Part shown: positions 53,333 to 64,000 of the stretch, piece by piece
Numbering within the stretch: position 1 is the first letter of the stretch
Layout of the letters: each line of letters starts with the position of its first letter
Origin: Latrodectus hesperus
Lineage: Eukaryota > Arthropoda > Arachnida > Araneae > Theridiidae
DNA: 64,000 nt
NCBI GenBank assembly: GCA_037975125.1
Contig: CM075850.1
Coordinates: forward strand, 126,437,292 to 126,501,291
Reading direction: 5' to 3'
Notes under the pieces: model-generated
The model's input: only the letters and a program-made list of their open reading frames with translations
What the model was told of the DNA's origin: nothing
The model's database searches: none
Position numbers and translations under genes: made by a program

Positions 53333-55068
53333 TTTTTATTTTGACACAGATCAAAATTATGTAAGATAGTTTAAAATATTTTTTGTAATTTACAGCTTCT
53401 ATATAGGGTAAAGCGTTTCATATTTTTATTTAATTTAAAATAAAAATTTTTTGTAATTATAAGTGAGAAAGATGTGTTTTATATTAAATATTCATCATTT
53501 TATACATGTTACTAGTAAGTTTTAGGCATAAAGTGCTTAGTGATTTTTACATCTAGTTAATTACTTTTACTAATATATATGTCATTAGAAATATTACAGA
53601 CAGACTTAGAAAGAAGATTACTGTAAATATTTTTATCTGTATTTTAGAATATTGCCTCATACAAATTTCTCCAAATATTTTTAGATTATTTTTATGCTTA
53701 CTGACATTTATTTCTTAAAATTTCTTGCTGGTATAAATAATTACATAATAAAGCCTTCCACTCTGTAGTTACGAGAAAAATTCCTTAATGAATTCATGGC
53801 GAAGAATATGAAAAGGGGTATCATTGGTAAACTGAATAAATTCTGCTGCAATACTGATACAAATTTTATTTTCATTGCAATTTTGTTTTTTCTATGAGTT
53901 AAATTCAATTGTTGTATTTTTTTATTACCTTCAACACCTATGTTCTACATATTCATTGAAAAATAATTGGAGGCATACAGGGCAAATTCTGCTATTTCAT
54001 ACATTTTACTGTATAACATAATTCTGTCCCTTTAACACAATTTGTGTATTGAGTAATATTATGAATACATATATTGCATAATTTTAAAATTAAGTAGAGG
54101 TTTTAATATCTTATTAATGTGCAAAAACGAGTGATGATTTATAGAAATATAAATCAATTCATTTAAATAAAACCAATTCATATATCACAAGCAAGGAATT
54201 CTGAATAAATATACAATATGCAAATTAATAGCTCTGAAATCGAAACATGTCCCTTGTCAAAAATAGAAATTTTTATTTAAAGTCAAATCTGGAAAATATT
54301 GCTAAGATATTGATGAGAAAAGAATTAATAATTTGTAACAATAAGTAATTTGCAACAATAATTTTCAAGTAGTAAAATTGTAAACAATCTTTTTCAGTCA
54401 TCAATATAATACAGGTCTGCAATGGAGAGGTTATTGCCCTAATAAGTCTCTTTCTCTCAAACATATCAGATAGCAATAACCAGATGACAATACAGACCGA
54501 ATTAAATAGCGGTAGCCAGACGGCAAAATTTGATGCTTCTGTGATTTATGGAATATGATAAAGAAAGTCATTGCTTGCCGAAAAGTTTGGCCCGAGTAAA
54601 CTTTTCCACTGCCTTCAATCTGTTTTTGGGCAACCAAGTCGCCTATTCGCTTGACAGGGAAAATTTGCATGTGGTCTCACTCAAGCTGACACACCATTTG
54701 CTTCAAAGTCGGCAAATGAGTCACTAGCTGATGGTGTCCGGGTTTGCTTCAAATCGGACTTTGAAATTAAATTCTTAGACATTTTCAATTAGTTTACCAT
54801 CATTTGCAATGCAAAATTCAAGTTCTGATTCATAATCCATTCTCCTATATCTTCGTCACAAACTTCTGAACATCCAGGCATTTTCAAAAGAATGTTTCTG
54901 AATTCTACAAATGTCAAATTACTCTCTCTCTCTCTCTCATTTTCATCTTCTCTCTTCTCTTACGTTTCCTTTTTTGAACTTTTTCCATTTTCTCTTCACT
55001 TTAATTTATTTTTTCGAAACTCTGAAAGCGATTCGGATCAACGGAGTTTGGATAATTGAATATCTACA
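53333..55068. other. no gene recognised
   Basis: AT-rich. A mixed-composition stretch at 54420-54720 (ACAGACCGAATTAAATAGCGG) is unidentified. A (CT)n patch lies at 54921-54939. Confidence 0.45.
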
Positions 55069-55296
<228 letters not shown>

Positions 55297-55464
55297 TACA
55301 AATTGAGTAAAAACTTTAAGGCCACTAGTTATTTTTTAAAATAAATATAATATAATCATGCAATTATCATTGCAAATACTAGCTTGTGACAACTCTACAA
55401 TTTTTTCATGTGTGTCATACGTTTCTTCGTAGTATGGGTGATCTTTGTGAAGCTGGCGAAGTGT

Positions 55465-57281
55465 AAGAAATTAACTGATCGTGAAAGAGGACAGATCGAA
55501 GCTTTGTCTTCAATGGGAATGAGTAGTCGTGCTATTGCGATAAAGATAGGAAGATCAAAACTGTAGTAAAACAATTTTTTTAATTTAATGACAATTATGG
55601 TAAAAAGAATACTGGGGGAAATCCTAAAGCTTTGTCCTCGCGTGATGAAAAAAGAGTTTTCAAACTTGCATCTACTGGAAAGTACTCAGCCAGGAAACTG
55701 ATTCCGACGACAGGTTTAAAAGTTTGTCAAAAACAATTTATAATACAATTAGAAGGTCTGGAAGGTACACCTTATACAGCAAAATTGACTAAGCCTCAGT
55801 TACTGCAGCGGCACAAAATAGAGCGTTTGAACTTTGGCCAGAAAGTCATGACCTGGGACAACCAATGGATTGAAATTATTTTTTCTGACGAAAAAAGGGA
55901 GATTTGGACGGACCAGATGGCTGGAATTTCTCCTGGCATGATATAAGAAATAAAAAAAATATTCTCCAAGCGCCAATTAGGTGGAGGATCTGTCATGACT
56001 TGGGGCTGTTTTGCTTACAATGGTGTGGGCTCAATTACATTCGCTTCAGGTAGAAGGAATTCACAAGGATACCAAAATGTCCTAAAATCATCTTTTGGCA
56101 AATACTGAATGTCTTGCTGGAGGAAATTGGAAATAACAGCAAGACAATCTTCTTCTTCTTATTCTTCTTAGAGTTGGGTTTGTATCTCATTGGGCACCTC
56201 TGCTTTTATCAGCATTTTGTACCATTTACTCCAAACCCAATGTTTCCTAGTTCCAGTTGCTCGGGTCATCCACTTTATTAATAAAGTCCGATAACCCTTT
56301 AATGGAGTCTAGGTGTAACTCTCTAGTATGGATGATGCCTAAAGAAGTTAATCTAGGGAGGGGGCAAGAGCCTCGCATTCATAAATGATATGCTCTGCCG
56401 TTTCCTCTTGCGTATGACATTTCCAGCAGATAGGGTCTTGCTGAAACAGCCCCATCTGGTCAGAAAGTCAGTCATGCTAGGGATAGCTTCCTGACTTTCA
56501 CCAGAAGAGAATGGTTTGGAGGTCATATCTACCTCAAGTGAAGGATTCATTGCCGCCCCTTTACTAGATTGCCTCTGAGTTCCCTTGTCTTTTTCAGCAA
56601 GGTCTACTTCAGAGGCTTCACCTGCAAATGCAGAAAGGTTTGTTATTTCTTGTGTCTTTTCAGCCACAAGATAACAATTAATAAGCTCAGGTAATATAAG
56701 TCCATCCAGCATTGCCTGAGTTACTGGGCAAGGCAAATTACTCTAGAAGTTCACCAGGCAACTAGAGGCTCCGTTAAGACACCATTACCGCGGTGCCAAA
56801 TACCCCTAGGCACGGGTCGCATAACACCAGGGTTTACGGGAGCTGGTTCACGGCCTCTGATTCTATATTCAAGGCTATCCTGTCATTCCTACAGGACATT
56901 CGGCTGTCCACCGCCTGCCGACGCGCCTGGTGGCTGCTCAAGCCCCAGGAAGGTACGTGTACCCCCTGGTTCCAGGCAGCAAGACAATGCATCGATCCAT
57001 TCGAGTAATAGCACAAAAATTGGTTCCAATTCAACAATGTTGAAACTGTGAAATGGCCAGCTAGATCATCTCACATCAACCCAATCGAGAACACCTGGGA
57101 TGACTTAGCAAGAAGAGTTTATGCAAATGGGAGGCATTTTACATCAACAACAGAGCTGAAATCTACCATCGAAGATGAATGGTATAAAACCGACCCCACC
57201 CTTTGTCAAAAACTCGTTTTATCCATGAAAACAAGAATATTTGAAGCAATTCTAAGAAATGGCTCCTACAAAACCTTCTAA
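55465..57281 (+). pseudogene. broken Tc1-like transposase, split by an insertion
   Basis: The start has KLTDRERGQIEALSSMG and a helix-turn-helix (SSRAIAIKIGRS). 55632-55946 continues to IIFSDEK (first catalytic Asp), then VMTWGCF near 55995. The coding line is broken at 56137-56148, immediately before the second Asp region. It resumes at 56977 with a duplicated CAGCAAGACAAT and DNASIHSS (Asp present). The end part (57048-57281) has SSHINPIENTWDDLARRVY, with the third acidic residue (Glu), and runs to LRNGSYKTF. Frameshifts and stops also occur elsewhere, for example at 55945 and near 56107. Confidence 0.9.
56149..56976 (-). mobile_element. non-LTR retrotransposon copy, internally deleted or short, inserted in the Tc1-like element
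   Basis: This 828 bp insert reads on the - strand. Its 5' end (near 56976) is a GC-rich stretch starting CCTGGAACCAGGGGGTAC. A 384 bp frame at 56353-56736 begins MPCPVTQAMLDGL and passes into the reverse-transcriptase tail (FLTRWGCFSKTL); a different frame there carries EETAEHIIYEC. The 3' UTR and AAG-rich tail (56149-56170) follow. It matches 25843-26382 over the 3' part. The 12 bp duplication CAGCAAGACAAT flanks it (56137-56148 and 56977-56988). Most of the endonuclease and reverse transcriptase is missing. Confidence 0.88.
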
Positions 57282-57524
57282 GAATTAGTAATATTTTCTT
57301 ATATGTTATTTTCTATATTGGCTTTAAAGTTTTTACTCAGATTCAAATATTCATCTGCGTGTTTAATATTTTCTAATAATAAAATATTTGCATTTTTCTA
57401 CTTTTTTACTTTTATTTAAGCTTAATAATTATCAACCAAATGGTATTTTAATTTTAATTCCTCAGTTTAAATGTTTCCATTTTTTCAAAAATGTCTACTG
57501 GCCTTAAAGTTTTTACTCAGACTG

Positions 57525-60119
57525 TATATACGTATATATAATAATGTTATAATGTGATTGTTTAATATAAATGAGTTCCCTAAATTATAGAAGGTCTATT
57601 TTGTAAGAAAGCAAACTTTTGTGTCTAAATGTTTTTATAAAAATTTAAAAATTAAAATTACTTATGAAATATATGATAATGTCCGTTAAGAATTTTTATT
57701 TTATTTTCACATAATATTAAATATGGTTTTCTAGTAAGTATAAATAAAATTACTTTATACCCAGAAGTAGAAATTTGAGAATTGTATTTTGAAACAAAAA
57801 TATTCAACTCATAATTGTGAGAATTATTTCATAAATAATAAGCTGTTAAATAATATGATTGTTATATTATTATTGTTATATTATATTATATGTTATATTA
57901 TTCTTTAAAGAATTAATTATTTTTAGGAATATTTCAGAACACATTAAATTACGAGTTCAGAACAAGAAATTTTTAAGCAAATTGAGGCATAACTCCTTTG
58001 CCTAGTTAAGTTACACTTTGAATTCCAGAAAGATTACTTGAATTCTTTTGACACTTTGAATTCCAGAATAATTAGATTTAATTAATTTCAAAATAGTTTT
58101 ATGTGTACTCAATATTGCTTTTCTACTTTTCAATTTCTGCATTATGCGTATAGTTAAGGAAAACCTCTTAGTTAAATTTATAATTTATTCAAGCTTTAAA
58201 GAAAGCATTTTAATGATTATTTTTCATGATATTATGATTTTGTTAATAATTTGCTAATTTTTGTAGATATATTACTCATAGCTCAAATCAAGATACATTA
58301 ATAAGGTTTATCATCATAAATGTCATAATGCTAATTGTTTTATTTTAATTAAATTTTTAATTAATTTGCTATTTATTTATGAATGTTTTAAGTAATTGAA
58401 AAATTATATACATAAATATTTAATAGCTAATAATAGCTAAGAGAACCTTCTTTAAAATAACTAATGATAACTTTTGCCTCTGAACTTTCACTACTTTTAG
58501 ATTTTTTACACTTAATTTTTTATTTTATTTTCACATTTTTTCACACCAATTTTCTAGAATGTTATGAACAATGCTACTTTTTGCATTATAAAAAATAAGT
58601 ATGCGTCAGAATATCCTTCTAATTTTTATTCATTGTTAAACAGTTAGTAAATAAATCTCATTGATTTAATACACGTTCTTATGAAACACTTAAAATAATA
58701 TGAAAACAATGATAATCGATTTAATCAATATGTGAGAAAATTTTTAAACTGTTTTAAAAATTATTTTTGTGATAAAAATAACATTAAAGTTTATGTGTTA
58801 ACTTTCTCAATGCAATCAGTAACCAAATTTTTTATGCAAATAATAACATTTAGAACTTAAAATTTTTTAAGATTAATTTAAATATTTATCTATTGAAAAG
58901 TATATATTTCAAACATATTTAACAAAAATATTACAAAATGAAAGGTAATTATTTTCAAAGGGAAAGAATGTATTTTATACATACAATAAGAAAAACTCAT
59001 AAAATAAAAAGTATAGATAGTTATCCTATCATATCTTTCTTTTTAAATAAAAATGTGTAGCGTTATAATTGCATTCATAGAGCTGAAATAAGAATTGAAA
59101 TAATACTTAATGTAAACGAAATGGTTACATTTATTTTAGAATTTAAATTATGTAGATGCACAGATCAGTAAAGTATTCAACTTACAATAATCTCCTAGTT
59201 CTCCAGTTAGGAACAGAATATAATAATACATTTTATAGTGACGCACACAACGAGGGACTATTAAAGGACTGTTATCATACGTAAAATAATATTAAAGGAC
59301 TATTATTATACGTGTAATAATATTAAAGGAATATTATTATACGAGGGACTATTATTATTACCATGCAACTCTTAATATTTTTTATTTAAGTTTAATATTT
59401 AATTTAACCTTAATATTTATATAATAACTTTTATATTATAATTGTTTGGTAAAGTATTTAACACTTACTTTTGAGATTTTATTTACATGTTTATTTTCTT
59501 AAAATATTTTTATGAATTTTACTAATTCTCTAAAGGATTAATAATCCATGCAAAATATTCATTAATTGTTGCTTCATAGTGGTTTATTTATTTCAATAAA
59601 TATTTCTTCTTACAAGAATCAGAAGACTCTTATTCTCGAAGTATTTTTTCACAAAAGAATTTCTTGACCAAAATCACGCAGTGTGTCGGAGCGTTGCGAG
59701 TCTTTATTGGAATTCTTCAAGGATCAATTTAATCCTTTTGGCCCCATTTAGCTTTAGATATGTTCTCAATTATTAGCTGTTCTTTGGATTTCCAAGTAAT
59801 CATTTGATCAATTGGGGATGGAAATGGTCCATGAAGACAGGATGACCAATTTTTTTTACTAAGTTAGACGCTATACGATTAACTTTCAAAAATAAAGTTC
59901 AGTATTTTTGTGATTGATATGTAAAAGATATTTTACGTTCATAGATTAAACTCATACCTTGAAATTCAAAGAGTATTTTTTCGTAGCAAATATCTAAAAA
60001 AGTTTTATAATTTTAAAAATATAAAATAATATGTTACAATTTGCTTATATTTTCCTCTTTGTGAGTCAAAATCTTGAAAATATTAGAATTCTTTGTAAGC
60101 AGATTACCATGATTAATGA
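57525..60119. other. no gene recognised; a short tandem repeat at 59249-59365
   Basis: AT-rich. At 59249-59365 a unit of about 40 bp (ATTAAAGGACTATTATTATACG) is repeated three to four times. Confidence 0.55.
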
Positions 60120-60670
60120 ATTTTCAAGTTTTCACTCTTATTAATATTTATTTTTAAATGTATAATGATAAAAAATTTTCAATTTTCCATTCTATTAGCA
60201 TTTACTTTTTAATACTTTTCATTTAAAAAGCATAATAATTTTCAGTCTTTTTTATTATGATTTCCTTTTATAATCTTATGATTGTAATAGTTTTCTAATT
60301 ATTTATACTAATCAACATCAATTTTTAAATTTTTCAATTTGATAACTGTAATAATATCCCAATTTTTTTAATATTTATTCTTTTATCTTATTTTTAATTT
60401 GGTAACCACAATAATTTAAAAATGTTTGATTTTTATTAATATTTTCCTTTAATGCTTTCAATCTTAAAAGTATAATAATTTTTTAATTTTCCATTGTAAT
60501 TTATATTTCTTGATTTTATGATAATAATTTTCTAACTGTAATTAATATCTTAATTCAAATATTTTTCATTTGATGAACATAATAATTTTCCATTTTTTAT
60601 TTTAATAATTAATTTAATATTCTTAAAGTTTATGATAATAATCATTTTCCATTTAAGTTAATGTTTCCAA
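60120..60670. repeat. degenerate tandem array (about 60 bp units)
   Basis: A core like GATAATAATTTTCCA recurs near 60165, 60230, 60283, 60345, 60407, 60471, 60521, 60580 and 60632, 50-65 bp apart. Each is followed by TTTTTATTAATATTT-like sequence. Confidence 0.6.
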
Positions 60671-62839
<2,169 letters not shown>

Positions 62840-63234
62840 AGCCGGTTTGGGGTCGTGGTAGTCTAGTGGTTAGGGTATCGGCCTTCTGTCTGAAAGGGTT
62901 GTGTTTGATTCCCAATACCACCAAAGACCCACCGAGTACATGCGATATACGTGTTCCTTAAATATGTGGAATCGAAAGCTTTGTGGTTGGTCTTTGGGCA
63001 GTTAAGATGGATGCAATGGTCTGGAGGGAATCTCCTCCCCCTCCAGATCAATGTCAAAATTGAGGGAGTGGATCCTCTAGTGGTGTCATCAATCGGAAGA
63101 ATCTCGGAGCAAAGTCATACTTTCACCTTCTTGGTGCTCTGCTTAAAACGAAAAACACACCGTATCGACTTAAATTTGCTTAGCCTTTGGCAGGGGGAGC
63201 TTAACTGACCCAAGCGTCAATAAGTAACAACTAC
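62840..63234 (+). mobile_element. SINE2, longest copy
   Basis: A 395 bp copy. The tRNA-like head has GTGGTAGTCTAGTGGTTAG and TGTTTGATTCCC (diverged B box). The body has ACATGCGATATACGTG, TCAAAATTGAGGGAGTGG and ACTTTCACCTTCTTGG. The tail is TAACAACTACAGG. The 8 bp AGGAATGA at 62832-62839 and 63235-63242 may be the target duplication. Confidence 0.9.
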
Positions 63235-63552
<318 letters not shown>

Positions 63553-64000
63553 GACCCAGCCACGCGTTGCAGTGGCTGAGTTTTTAAAATACATTGAATC
63601 AATTTTTTACTAATTCTTGGGTTCAATCAAATTAATATTTTCTAAAAAATTTAGAATAGGTTCATTCATAGGAGATTAAAAATAAAACGTTTCACCAAAA
63701 TTTAATAGTAACAGGTAAAGTATCGAAATTTTGAAATTAAGCACAAATCAACATATATTTTCTGAATTTACATTTTATTCATCTTATATTAAATTATAGT
63801 TTGTAATCAGTGACTTACTTATAAAATATACTATATAAATTAAAGACATCTAAAAATAAATTGTTATAAATGAGGTAGATAACATTGACATCGAACTATT
63901 ATTATTTTAATTTTAAATTATATTAAAACTAAAAAATTTTTCTGCGGCATTATACTGAAATAAAAAAAATTAAAAGAATTTATCATTTGAATAAATAAAT
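63553..64000 (+). mobile_element. unclassified interspersed repeat, copy 2 (runs off the window)
   Basis: It matches 7323 to about 7763 nearly base for base, from GACCCAGCCACGCG to the window edge. Its right part is outside the window. Confidence 0.85.

Larger units (their letters stand above)
55299..57524 (+). mobile_element. Tc1-like DNA transposon interrupted by a non-LTR retrotransposon
   Basis: Ends match as inverted repeats of about 30 bp: left CAAATTGAGTAAAAACTTTA and, on the complement of the right end, CAGTCTGAGTAAAAACTTTA. TA lies on each side (55297-55298 and 57525-57526). Without the 828 bp insertion and one 12 bp duplicate the element would be about 1.39 kb. It holds a broken transposase. 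Confidence 0.93.

Noticed and set aside
56353..56736. - strand 127-codon frame as a host gene
   Set aside because: It lies wholly inside a retroelement insertion with its own target duplication and joins a 5' region to the reverse-transcriptase tail.

Overview
This window looks like intron and intergenic DNA from a large, very AT-rich arthropod nuclear genome. It has long (TA)n tracts, GT-AG introns of several kilobases, tRNA-derived SINEs and Tc1/mariner, Tigger-like, LTR and non-LTR elements. The mix, especially the LTR element and the SINEs, suggests a chelicerate and most likely a spider. That assignment rests on recall of repeat families and was not searched. There are no bacterial operons, CRISPR arrays, rRNA genes or intact tRNA genes.

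Host genes are sparse. The only convincing gene is on the + strand. A long exon (2086-2911) joins in phase, across a ~6.2 kb intron, to a short terminal exon (9087-9234). It encodes a protein with a Gly/His-rich stretch, one hydrophobic helix, a KRRRKR dibasic site and a Cys-containing C-terminal part. The 5' exon(s) lie before the window or in its first 2 kb. On the - strand, 36458-36513 looks like a 17-codon initiating exon with a strong start context and good splice sites. Two less AT-rich unique islands (44201-44660 and 50285-50640) may be an exon or promoter and a regulatory element.

Most of the rest is mobile DNA. A mariner-type element with ~157 bp inverted repeats sits inside a (TA)n tract (385-1979). 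A young LTR retrotransposon (14859-18469) has near-identical LTRs, one long Gag-protease ORF and a rearranged pol remnant without reverse transcriptase. Two Tc1-like elements (20850-22076 and 55299-57524) and a Tigger-like element (32479-34832) carry broken transposases. Non-LTR retrotransposon 3' ends lie at 25843-26382, 39809-39877 and 56149-56976. At least four tRNA-derived SINE families are present, plus one solo-LTR candidate and an unclassified repeat at 7318-8372 with a second copy running off the right edge.

Several insertions are nested, so relative ages can be read directly. The retroelement at 56149 interrupts a Tc1 transposase just before its second catalytic Asp. SINE1 interrupts the related retroelement at 26028 and the Tigger-like element at 32669. 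The stretches between hold (TA)n tracts up to ~650 bp, degenerate satellite-like arrays (9770-10470, 40738-41560, 60120-60670) and several perfect palindromes. I found no clearly new biological system. The most interesting items are the rearranged pol order of the LTR element, the mariner copy with near-identical ends around a dead gene, the filled/empty SINE site pair and the candidate - strand exon.
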